Assembly: GCA_032718475.1 (NCBI GenBank) | Contig: JAUCBJ010006986.1 | Location: forward strand, 1-30,004 | Direction of reading: 5' to 3' | From: Nemertoderma westbladi | Taxonomy: Eukaryota > Xenacoelomorpha > Nemertodermatida > Nemertodermatidae | Length of the DNA stretch: 30,004 bases | Shown here: piece after piece, positions 9,542 to 17,750 of the stretch | Layout of the letters: each line of letters begins with the position of its first letter | Numbering within the stretch: the stretch's first letter is position 1 | Notes under the pieces: model-generated | The model's input: the letters and a program-made list of their open reading frames with translations, nothing else | What the model was told of the DNA's origin: nothing | Databases searched by the model: none | Position numbers and translations under genes: made by a program

Positions 9542-10642
9542 TTGCCGCGGCATGACTGGTCCTCTCTGTTGCAACAGCAAAGTGTGAGATTGAGCTTCAC
9601 ACTACAGCTGAGCAACAGGTATGAGGTTCTTGCCTCTGAGGCGGCAGATCACTGTGAGGGCTATACTGCCTTCAGAGAAGCAGTTAAGTTAGCAGCTGCA
9701 GAAAGAGTTCTTGTATACCCTCGAAACAGAAACAGGGCCCCCTGGACTGACAACAAAATTCAGAAGTGCCAAAATTACCTCTATAAGGCGCAGAAAGAGT
9801 CCCGACACAAACAGACTACAGCGGCCAAGAATGCAGTTAAGGCTGCATCAGCTAGGTCTTTGAACAGGCAGTACTCTGTTAATATACAGGAGCTAATAAA
9901 CCAACAGGTTGATGCCATCAATGATGCTGACGACAGCAGGCAATCATCCCAGGCATGGAAATCGATCACCTTGCTTACTGGGCGGAAAAGCCAACCAACC
10001 ACCAAGGTTAAGGCTGAATCACCAGCCGATCAGCTCAATGGTTGGAAGGCCCAATTTGAAAAGCTCCTCAATAATGACAGGGTTTTGCCTGATAACTTTA
10101 TAAAAGTGAAAGTGTCTGAGTCTGTACTCCCAGATATTCCCATTGGCGATATCTCCTTTGCAGAAGTAAAGGGTGCTGCAAAGAGATTTAAGACCAATCG
10201 TGCCAGTGGAGTAGATGGTGTTCCTCCTGAGGTCTTTAAAATACCTGAGTGTTTAAAGCTCATCTATCCCATCATAGTAGACATGTACCGAACAACCAAA
10301 GTCCCACAAGAAATTAAAACAAATGAGTTGGTGCCAGTTCCCAAGATGGGCAACCTAACCCTCTATGGTTCTTTTCGGGGAATCTCATTGATCTCGATTG
10401 CTGCAAAGTTTTTCAATAGAATTCTATTAAATCGCATCCGGGATTCCATTGAGAGACTGCTCCGTGGAAATCAGAAAGGGTTCCGAATACGATGCGATGG
10501 TTCGACAACATTTGTGTCTACTGTTGACGGTGACACAGAACCATTTGAAGTGTTATGGGGCGTCCTCCAGGGAGACACACTTGCACCATTCTTGTTCATA
10601 ATTGTGGTTGACTGTTTTACGCATGTCCTTAGATCATCATAA
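9542..10642 (+). pseudogene. LINE copy A: linker and reverse transcriptase fingers, motif A deleted
   Basis: The 366-codon frame begins after the endonuclease (DWSSLLQQQ..., NRYEVLA), continues through a basic linker (about residues 65-150) and enters the RT: TNRASGVDGVPPEVF near 10190, then VPVPKMGNL...FRGISLISIAAKFFNRILLNRI near 10330-10435 and GNQKGFR near 10470. At about 10485 it jumps directly to YDGS-equivalent sequence (GSTTFVSTVDGDTEPF), then GVLQGDTLAPFLFII. Compared with LINE copy B, about 40 codons carrying the catalytic FVDFFKAFDSV motif are lost. RT activity is therefore impossible. Confidence 0.75.
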
Positions 10643-11028
10643 TGATGATGGGGTGAAGATAACTCCACCTACTGGCTCCAGAAGTCAAGTAAATCCTGAC
10701 AAGAACCTAACTGATCTAGACTTTGCTGATGACTTAGGAGTACTCTCAGAATCACTAGAGGGAGCCCAACGGCTCATCAGCTCATTAGAACATGCAGCTT
10801 CTGAGTGTTGGTCTTTTTATTAACTCCAGAAAGACCAAAATTTTGACAGTTAACTTTGAAAGTCCTCAGCAAGTCTCTGATCGGATGAGCATAAGCTCAA
10901 AGGATGGTATGCTTGAGCATGTCGACGACTTTTGTTACCTGGGATCATGGATCCGGAAGTCAGGTGAGGACCTTCGAATACGTAACGGAAAGGCATGGGG
11001 AGCTTTGAATAGGCTTTCCAGGATTTAG
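10602..11028 (+). pseudogene. LINE copy A: RT FADD box and thumb, frameshifted
   Basis: Two overlapping frames together cover the catalytic FADD motif (10722-10733, in LDFADDLGVLSES) and the following thumb region (FINSRKTKILTVNFESPQQ, LEHVDDFCYLGSWI). A frameshift lies near 10800-10815, and a TAG ends the second frame at 11026-11028, where LINE copy B reads Trp (TGG). Confidence 0.75.
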
Positions 11029-11039
11029 AAGTCACCGAG

Positions 11040-11546
11040 AATTAATCGGAAACTTAAGGTCCGATTATTTAGAGCAGCAGTAGTTCCAGTACTCCTCTAT
11101 GGGGAGTCCATGCTGGGCACTAACTGCTGAGGACACCAAATCTCTGGATGGCACATTCACAAGAATGCTATGCCGGGTTCATTGTGTCAAGTATAATGCA
11201 CACATCTCCAACCAGACACTATATAACATTGGAGGTGTCTCATTGGTTCCCCCAAGCTTGACACTAGAACAAAATCGCCTCTGCTTTGCAGGTCATTGCT
11301 TTCGCCGTGAGGACCAGCCAGTGCATAATCTTGTACTTTGGCAGCCTCATGGAGTGAATAAGCATGGTGGACAGCCCATGACTTTCTTGAGACGCATTTT
11401 AAAGGACACTGGCCTTGAAGATGTGGATGATCTAGGAAATGTCATGGGTGATAGAGAGTTGTGGCGGCGCAATTTTGTCGACAAGCCGGCACGCATTCTT
11501 AAAAATGCAGCTGCAATGCAGCATGCCGATCCTAGTAGTAGTAGTA
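11040..11546 (+). pseudogene. LINE copy A: C-terminal region and (TAG)n tail
   Basis: It encodes the region from RKLKVRLFRAAVVPVLLYG (with a 1-bp insertion near 11100) through WALTAEDTKSLDG and RFAGHCFRREDQP-type sequence, ending near the microsatellite tail. The ORF runs into the tail and 11 bases beyond, which is read-out rather than natural coding sequence. The tail (TAG)4-5 at 11533-11545 marks the 3' end of the insertion. Confidence 0.75.
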
Positions 11547-12407
11547 CGCTGCGCTAGACTGACTTCGGCTGTGGTCATATTTTGTACGGGCTGTCAGACA
11601 CCATAAACTGTTAAACTGTTAAGCTTAAAGCGCGAATAGATTGAGATCCAGGCGAAGATTACTCGCGGGCGAAGTTTGCTGCGTCCCTCGTATACTAATG
11701 GGTTGGAAATAAACTATTCACAAAGGGGCCCTTACATAGTTCTAACACATCAGTCGCCTCGCTCTATGTTTAATCTCGCAGTCTATCGATATTGCGTGTA
11801 TCTTTACTTGTGAATTTATCATTTTTATTATGTGCGCTGTTTTAGCATAGCATAGTTGAGATTTCACTCACTTCTTAAATAAAATATCTTATCTTATTTT
11901 ATTTTTCATATAGCTCGAGAGATAATTTGTAACATATTGATGAGATGAGAGCTGTTAATACATTATTATTAACGATCAGATGTTGTCAATATTGGATTTA
12001 ATTCCCCGGTGACTTTATTACTGTAACTACTGTATATCCCGGTGACGTTATTACTGTGACAGTTTTTCCCCATAGGCCTATATTGTCCTATATTGTCTAT
12101 ATAGGCCTATGCCCGTCTGTCTGTTGGTCTGTCCGTCTGTAATGAAAAATTAATTCGTAAATAACTTTTGAAGATTTTAGCATTAAAATCACAATACAAA
12201 TCACAATATCCTCACACCAGTAATAATGAACCCGATATCATTAACTCACCTGGTCATTTATTTGATAAATGGATTTATTTGAATGGGTTTCATAATGAGA
12301 ATGTTTGCGGGACTTTAGATCCCGGCGGACTTAAAATCCCGGGGGACGTAAGATTCCCATGGGACTTTATATCTCATTAAGGGGGGGGGGGGGGGGGGGG
12401 GTCACTA
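11547..12407. other. Non-coding stretch with small degenerate repeats
   Basis: No gene is supported. It contains a 32-bp direct repeat beginning CCCGGTGAC(T/G)TTATTACTG (12004-12062) and AGGCCTATA inverted words near 12076-12110. At 12308-12375 there are about four degenerate 17-18-bp units of the form GGGACTTTAGATCCC. A run of 21 G follows at 12381-12401. Confidence 0.5.
12381..12401 (+). repeat. Poly-G run of 21
   Basis: Twenty-one consecutive G, preceded by CTCATTAA and followed by TCAC. Two other runs in this window (20845-20865 and 21022-21042) also measure exactly 21. Confidence 0.9.
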
Positions 12408-12850
12408 ATGAAAAGTGAAAACTGACATCACAAATGAAATCAGCAAACATGATAACCCCAAAACAGAACTTTTAGCTTGGTGGAATACTTCCCTAAATTT
12501 TGACGGACAGACGGACATACAGAGAGACCGACAAACAGACATAATATACTTCTCTAAATGTGAAAACTGACATCGGAAGTGAAATCAGCGACCAGGAAAA
12601 CCACAACAAAAAGGTTAGAAAAGGTTTTAGGGTTCAGGCAAAAAGGTTTTCGCTTGATGGTATGATGTCCTTATATTTTTGACCGACAGATTGTCGGACG
12701 GACAGACAGACATAACGACATAATAGTATTCGTTAAAAGTTTCAACTGACGTTTGGAATGATATCAGCGATCATGAAAACCACCATTACAAAACAATTAG
12801 CTAAGATGAAAGAAAGCTTTCGTTATATTTTCACAGACAAATTGTCAGAA
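12408..12850. repeat. Degenerate tandem repeat, 3 copies of about 150-180 bp
   Basis: Each copy opens with a phrase like AAGTGAAAACTGACAT...GAAATCAGC (near 12410, 12556 and 12740). Each continues with GATCATGAAAACCAC-like sequence, and the first two end in a GACGGACAGACGGACA-type tetranucleotide patch followed by CATAA. Copies are clearly diverged. No coding capacity is seen. Confidence 0.6.
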
Positions 12851-13470
12851 ACACTTTCCACAAACACTTACACAGAGTAAGGCTAACATTATCACTGGAT
12901 GAACTACATTAGCTATTTACAAACGGCTTGAAGTTTTGAAAACCTCATAAAAATCTGCACTTGAGGGGATTGTAATTGAAAAATCGACTTGAAATTGAAA
13001 AACCTCCCCTAACCAAGAATCAAACCTATTCAGGCACATACCCAAAGCTTGGAGAATCTATTGGTAACTGTTACTGATGTCATGCTAAATTTTGGCAGTA
13101 TTGAAAGTCCCGTGTGATCTAAACTCCGAAGACTAAGATAAGTTAATAGTTAACTCCGAACTTAAGTCGTTAGTTGGCAAAAGGTTGCAAAGTTGCCTAA
13201 TCACCTTCTTAATGCCAAAAGTCGTAAAGAACGATTATAGATTTTTAATACAATACGTGTTTATTAAATACGCAATAAATTTGAGAGAAAGAATGAATGT
13301 AAATAAGACAATTATTATTTAAATACTGTGAAGGTTGATAAATATAACTCGCAAAACATTATCTCCAAAATTATAGTAAAATCATAGTATGCGGATTTTT
13401 CAGTGATTGTTAAGTGCAAATACACCATCCACTCCACAAATAATATCTACACACGCATACCATTATCATA
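12851..13470. other. Non-coding AT-rich stretch
   Basis: Nothing recognisable. AT-rich sequence leads up to the small ORF at 13471. Confidence 0.4.
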
Positions 13471-13662
13471 ATGGGGGAAGGTAAAGTCCAATCGACCACT
13501 CAACGTGACATCAAAATCGATCCACCCCTCATTAACGTCCTCGGACTCGATACAATCAATACTCGGTACTTCCAATCTACCAAACATTTAAAAATTTATA
13601 CATCTTCATCGAATTATTCATTCCAACAATTATACACATATTCACGAGTGGCTCCTACTTAA
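13471..13662 (+). CDS. Doubtful small ORF, 63 residues
   Basis: A 63-residue frame, starting MGEGKVQSTTQRDIKIDPPL. In its favour: the start context ATCATAATGG, a C-richer composition than its surroundings, and a polyadenylation-like AATAAA at 13679-13684, just 17 bp after the stop. Against: no recognised domain, short length and no visible promoter. It could be a small gene, a first exon or the start of a decayed element's gag. Confidence 0.22.
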   Translation: MGEGKVQSTTQRDIKIDPPLINVLGLDTINTRYFQSTKHLKIYTSSSNYSFQQLYTYSRVAPT

Positions 13663-13707
13663 TTCGATCTAATCTAAAAATAAAGTGATCTCCCGGTCAC
13701 GTGTACC

Positions 13708-13954
13708 GATATAGTATCTATGCCCAAATTTCAAAAAATAGTTGATTAATTATGTTAGTGATTATCGGTTTTTATCATGAGGTCTTTGTGAATAAATATT
13801 TGACCCTCTGACATGACAGTAAGATGGTAGACAGTAATTTTGATTTTGTGTTAGCTAGTACTTTATATTACTTTATATTTTTATTAAAAATCATAATTGA
13901 AAAAGAAAAAAAGGAAATAAAATCCAAAATTTGGGCAGAGATACTATACTAGTC
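13708..13954. repeat. Inverted repeat pair, about 25 bp arms, next to the minisatellite
   Basis: The sequence around 13708-13732 (GATATAGTATCTATGCCCAAATTT) is the imperfect reverse complement of 13929-13954, which reads AAATTTGGGCAGAGATACTA. The spacer is about 196 bp. The right arm is the entry into the first minisatellite unit, so the array may have grown out of an end of a small inverted-repeat element. Confidence 0.6.
13880..13885 (-). promoter_or_regulatory. Possible polyadenylation signal for the membrane-protein gene
   Basis: AATAAA on the minus strand, downstream of the minisatellite. It is the first canonical signal I see after the stop of the 14465-15958 gene, which would place the whole minisatellite in its 3' UTR. 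Confidence 0.35.
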
Positions 13955-14506
13955 CCGCTCTCCCAATAGGTGGTTCCGGTGGGCAGAGATACTATACTAG
14001 TCCCGCTCTCCCAATAGGTGGTTCCGTCCACTTACTATACTAGTCCCGCCCTCCCGATAGGTGGTTCCGTCCACTTACTATACTAGTCCCGCCCTCCCGA
14101 TAGGTGGTTCCGTCCACTTACTATACTAGTCCCGCTCTCCCAATAGGTGGTTCCGTCCACTTACTATACTAGTCCCGCCCTCCCGATAGGTGGTTCCGTC
14201 CACTTACTATACTAGTCCCGCCCTCCCGATAGGTGGTTCCGTCCACTTACTATACTAGTCCCGCCCTCCCGATAGGTGGTTCCGTCCACTTACTATACTA
14301 GTCCCGCCCTCCCGATAGGTGGTTCCGTCCACTTACTATACTAGTCCCGCTCTCCCAATAGGTGGTTCCGTCCACTTACTATACTAGTCCCGCTCTCCCA
14401 ATAGGTGGTTCCGTCCACTTACTATACTAGTCCCGCCCTCCCAATAAGTGGTTCCGTCCACTTACTATACTAGTCCCGCTCTCCCAATAGGTGGTTCCGT
14501 CCACTT
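13943..14506. repeat. Minisatellite, 13 units, mostly 43 bp
   Basis: The phrase ACTATACTAGTCCCG starts at 13943, 13991, then every 43 bp from 14034 to 14464. The first interval is 48 bp, because that unit carries GGGCAGAGAT in place of TCCACTT. Two haplotype-like variants alternate: CTCTCCCAAT (T/A) and CCCTCCCGAT (C/G). The order is T/A, T/A, C/G, C/G, T/A, C/G x4, T/A, T/A, a hybrid (C/A, with AAGTGG), then T/A. Units are otherwise nearly identical, so the array was homogenised recently. On the minus strand the final unit is the 3' coding end of the neighbouring gene. Confidence 0.95.
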
Positions 14507-15958
14507 CTCATAATTAACACCCTCTTCCTCGGTCCTGCTTTCCCTCCGGTTTCCAAGTGGCAGCGGCACCTCATGACTTGGACGTCTTAGGAACACCGAA
14601 CGAGCGCCTGTATCGCCTGAGCCATCATCCCTACCAACACTATCGTGATCAACCTTCCTCTCATCCATTCCAAGACTCTCAACCTCAGGATGATTCTCAG
14701 ACCTCTTCTTCTTACTCTTTCGTTTTTTCCTTTTACGGCGAGTTTCCACTACGAATGTTTTATCGTCATTTACCCCATCACCAACCATGGTAAGCTCGCC
14801 TCCCGTATTATTTTCAATTTCCACCAATTCATCTTTCTCAGTATCTTTCAATAAATTATTTTGAGAAAAATTGTTTATCGTGTCAACTTCCGACTCAATC
14901 GCGTTGGAAATGTGACTCTGGTTAGTTTGAGGAAAGTTGACAACTTCCACAGGATTTGTAGAATATTGAATTTCATAACTCTGAGAACTATAAATAGATT
15001 TACCCTCTGGTAATTCGGACAAATCCCCACCCGGGTTATCATATACATATTGTGTTTTATCCCCTGTAACTCCGACAGTGTCTATTAATCTGTAATTAGC
15101 CTGTTTTGTTTCTTCATCTAAAGCATTGTCACTCAACCGAATTGCATCTTCATCTGACTTGCGATATTCATTCACAAAAATTGCATCGTAGCTAGACGGT
15201 ATGCCTGTTGGGGGTGGCGGTGTGTAATACACCTCTGGTGTTCCATCTCTTATTGGAATCGTTGTTGGTAAAATTGGTTCTGTTTTATTGTTGTAAACTC
15301 CTTTTCTACCCATGGCCCCATTCGCATCTCTTCTTTTAACGCAGTACAAAATAATTGCTATAACAACCACCAATAGCAAAATACCAACGCCCACAGGCAC
15401 CATAATAGTATCCAGTCGGTATTGATGATCAGGGGGGTATATAGCAAAGACATCGTAGCATATATCTTCTTCAATTATGTTTTTGTATTCTTTTACAAGG
15501 TTCTCCAATATCTTTCGGGGTAGTACTTTATCTTTACAAGCGTCGGAATTTTTAAATGGGAGTATAAATTTCTCTTGGACACCGATACTAGTTTGCCCGG
15601 GATAGTCTTCCAATGACTGCGGGAAGTCAAGTTCACAAAAGGAACTATCCCGTGTGATTGGATAACAATCGACTGCGTGGTCCAAGCAATAGCGATGGGC
15701 TCCATCGTATATGGTCTCATATATAACGGAACTTAAATCAGCCTCCTCCCAATTATCGACTTCGGGTTTTTCTGATTTATGTTCATTGCACTCCGTATTA
15801 AAGGTATTCTCGGGTCTAGATAAAGCCTGGATAGTCTTGGCTTGAAATACAACAGACACCCAATTATTATTAGTGGTATTTGAGTCTACCTCCATTGCAG
15901 AGGTTAAAGTTGACCCACCAATTAAAATCAAAGTAAATTGGAATATAATCATAATCAT
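14465..15958 (-). CDS. Uncharacterised type I membrane protein, 497 residues
   Basis: An intronless frame. Residues 1-21 are a likely signal peptide (hydrophobic IIFQFTLILIGG, then small residues). Residues 22-185 are an ectodomain with six Cys (57, 91, 98, 108, 141, 167) that could form three disulphides, and an N-glycosylation site at Asn27. Residues 186-206 are a transmembrane helix (VPVGVGILLLVVVIAIILYC) with a KRR stop-transfer. The 290-residue tail has Pro-rich PPPPTG (247-252), possible YxxΦ sorting motifs YDAI (257) and YRLI (289), a possible SH2-binding YDNP (306), an NNTGG patch and a strongly basic run at 407-419 (possible NLS or phospholipid contact). Start: ATG in context CAAAATG; an in-frame ATG follows two codons later. 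The last 13 residues (KWTEPPIGRAGLV) are encoded by the minisatellite, which also supplies the stop. I recognise no family. A receptor or adhesion-like signalling protein is inferred from topology only. Confidence 0.7.
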   Translation of the reverse strand: MIMIIFQFTLILIGGSTLTSAMEVDSNTTNNNWVSVVFQAKTIQALSRPENTFNTECNEHKSEKPEVDNWEEADLSSVIYETIYDGAHRYCLDHAVDCYPITRDSSFCELDFPQSLEDYPGQTSIGVQEKFILPFKNSDACKDKVLPRKILENLVKEYKNIIEEDICYDVFAIYPPDHQYRLDTIMVPVGVGILLLVVVIAIILYCVKRRDANGAMGRKGVYNNKTEPILPTTIPIRDGTPEVYYTPPPPTGIPSSYDAIFVNEYRKSDEDAIRLSDNALDEETKQANYRLIDTVGVTGDKTQYVYDNPGGDLSELPEGKSIYSSQSYEIQYSTNPVEVVNFPQTNQSHISNAIESEVDTINNFSQNNLLKDTEKDELVEIENNTGGELTMVGDGVNDDKTFVVETRRKRKKRKSKKKRSENHPEVESLGMDERKVDHDSVGRDDGSGDTGARSVFLRRPSHEVPLPLGNRRESRTEEEGVNYEKWTEPPIGRAGLV

Positions 15959-16050
15959 TTTGATTTCATATTGCGAAAGACTTCAACAATAATGTATTAT
16001 AATGTAATGTAGGCTACAATTTAAATTTAATAGAAAAATTACTTTTATGT
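15959..16050 (-). promoter_or_regulatory. Remaining 5' flank of the membrane-protein gene
   Basis: About 90 AT-rich bases separate the start codon from the LINE copy B junction. The minus strand includes TATAATAC-like and TTTAAATTTAAAT sequence, but no firmly recognisable core promoter. If the promoter was further upstream, the LINE displaced it by about 1.6 kb. Confidence 0.25.
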
Positions 16051-16402
16051 TCCAGATATTCCCATTGACGATATCTCATTTGCCGAAGTGAAGGATGCAG
16101 CAAAGAGCATTAAGACCAATCGTGCCAGTGGAGTAGATGGTGTCCCCACTGAGATCTATAAAATACTGTACCAGAGTGTTTGAAATTCATTTACCCCTTC
16201 TTAGTAGACATGTACAGGACGATGAGTTCCCCCACAAGAAATAAAAATAAATAAGTTGGTGCCATGTACCGAGGGCAACCTAACACCTTATTGATTCTTT
16301 TTGGGGAATCTCATTGATCTGATTGCTGCAAAGCTATACAACAGAATTCTATTAAATCGCATCAGGGATCCCATTGAGAGACTGCTCCGCGGAAATCAGA
16401 AT

Positions 16403-16500
16403 GGGGTTCCGCAAAGTTCGTGGACCGCGTTCCCCAAGGTTCGACCTTGGGGAACGGGGTTCCCCAAGGTCGTGGAAACAAGGATCCCGTTTTGGATAAT
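16403..16500. repeat. Palindromic insertion inside LINE copy B
   Basis: A hairpin with 13-bp perfect arms (CGTTCCCCAAGGT and its complement) and a 3-nt loop occupies 16428-16456. The left-arm phrase is repeated at 16459-16470, and a looser version, GGGGTTCCGCAAAGTTCGTGG, sits at 16403-16423. The block replaces LINE sequence that would join GNQNGFR to the region before motif A. Confidence 0.75.
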
Positions 16501-16877
16501 TGAAGAGTAATGAAAAAAAGAAAGACAGACAAATGGCTGTTATCTTTGTTGACTTCTTTAAGGCCTTTGATTCAGTCTCTCGCTCACGTATGTTCAGCAT
16601 ACTTTCATTATATGGGATTCCTGATGAAATTATTGCAGCAATCAGATCAGTATACGATGGTTCGACAACATTTGTGTCTACTGTTGACGGTGACACAGAA
16701 CCATTTGAAGTGTTATGGGCCGTCCTCCAGGGAGACACACTTGCACCATTGTTGATCATAATTGTTGTTGACTATGTTCTACGCATGTCCTTAGATCATC
16801 ATAATGATGACGGGGTGATGATAACTCCACCTACTGGCATGGCTCCAGAAGTCGAGAAAATCCTGCCAAGTACCTAA
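16500..16877 (+). pseudogene. LINE copy B: reverse transcriptase core fragment
   Basis: This frame contains RQMAVIFVDFFKAFDSVSRS (RT motif A, catalytic Asp at 16551-16553), LYGIPDEIIAAIRSVYDGST and VLQGDTLAPLLIIIVVDYVL. The frame is lost near 16865, before FADD. It supplies the exact segment deleted from copy A, so the two copies together show the family once encoded a full RT. Confidence 0.8.
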
Positions 16878-17005
16878 CTGATCTAGACTTTGCTGATGAC
16901 TTAGGAGTACTCTCAGAATCACTAGAGGGAGCCCAACGGCTCCTCAGCTCATTAGAACATGCTGCTTCTAGTGTTGGTCTTTTTATTAACTCCAGAAAGA
17001 CCAAA

Positions 17006-17545
17006 GTGTTGACAGTTAACTTTGAAAGTCCTCAGCAAGTCTCTGATCGGATGAGCATAAGCTCAAAAGATGGTATGCTTGAGCATGTGGATGACTTCTG
17101 TTACCTGGCATCATGGATCCGGAAGTCAGGTGAGGACCTTCGAATACGTAAGGGAAAGGCATGGGCAGCCTTGAATAGGCTTTCCAGGATTTGGAAGTCA
17201 CCGAGAATTAATCGGAAACTTAAGGTCCGATTATTTAGAGCAGCAGTAGTTCCAGTACTCCTCTATGGGAGTCCATGCTGGGCTCTAACTGCTGAGGACA
17301 CCAAATTTCTGGATGGCACATTCACAAGAATGCTACGCCGGGTTCATTGTGTCAAGTACAATGCACACATCTCCAACCAGACACTATATAACATTGGAGT
17401 TGTCTCATTGGTTCCCCCAAGCTTGACACTAGAACAAAATCGCCTCCGTTTTGCAGGTCATTGCTTTCGCCGTGAGGACCAGGCTGTGCACGGTGGACAG
17501 CCATATGGCTTTCTCGATACGCCTCTGAAAGGACACTGGTCTTGA
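17006..17545 (+). pseudogene. LINE copy B: RT thumb and C-terminal region
   Basis: A 179-codon frame covering VNFESPQQVSDRMSISSKDG, the WIRKSGEDLRIRKGKAW block, VRLFRAAVVPVLLYGSPCWA and RFAGHCFRRED. A deletion near 17490 removes the VHNLVLWQP segment seen in copy A and shifts the frame. The sequence continues out of frame to about 17615. Confidence 0.8.
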
Positions 17546-17607
17546 AGATGCAGATAATCACGCGAAAGTCATGGTGGATAGGGAGTTGTGGCGGTGCAAC
17601 TTTGTTG

Positions 17608-17750
17608 ATAAGCCGGCATAGCATTCTTATTGCAGGCTTCAATGGGCTTGCCAATTGTAGATTGCATGGTGGTGGCAAAATGTTTTTGTTAAGCCTGCAT
17701 AGCATCTCAATGTGCAGCTTCAATACAGCAGGCCGATTATACATAGAGAG
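17608..17750 (+). repeat. Two diverged direct repeats at the LINE copy B 3' end
   Basis: AAGCC(G/T)GCATAGCATTC-like sequence occurs near 17610 and again near 17690, each followed by GCAGGCTTCAAT or GCAGCTTCAAT. The period is about 80 bp. This may be a duplicated 3' UTR segment replacing the usual tail. Confidence 0.5.

Larger units (their letters stand above)
8200..11546 (+). mobile_element. LINE copy A: damaged non-LTR retrotransposon
   Basis: Read left to right: a probable 5' region (about 8200-9130, left edge uncertain), the N-terminus of an apurinic-type endonuclease (to about 9480), a linker and reverse transcriptase (9542-10830), and the C-terminal RT/thumb region (10840-11530), ending in a (TAG)n tail at 11533-11545. 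Tail and domain order are those of a LINE. The protein style (the final RFAGHC-R-ED-P and LWQP motifs) is common in invertebrate RTE- or Jockey-like LINEs, but I do not assign a clade. The copy is dead: most of the endonuclease and RT motif A are deleted, and there are frameshifts and stops. A reverse-oriented relative is inserted in its 5' region. Confidence 0.65.
16051..17630 (+). mobile_element. LINE copy B: 5'-truncated, same family as copy A
   Basis: Begins at TTCCAGATATTCCCATTG, matching copy A from about 10130, and continues collinearly to the C-terminal region (aligned to copy A to about 11490). The endonuclease is absent through 5' truncation. It retains both RT catalytic motifs that copy A partly lost: FVDFFKAFDSV (near 16545) and FADD (16889-16900). 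Several frameshifts (near 16170, 16240, 16870 and 17490) and a palindromic insertion at 16403-16500 inactivate it. The 3' end is unlike copy A: no (TAG)n tail is seen. Confidence 0.8.

Noticed and set aside
13943-14506. Regular repeats resembling a CRISPR array
   Set aside because: Units are directly tandem with no unique spacers, and the setting is a eukaryotic genome.
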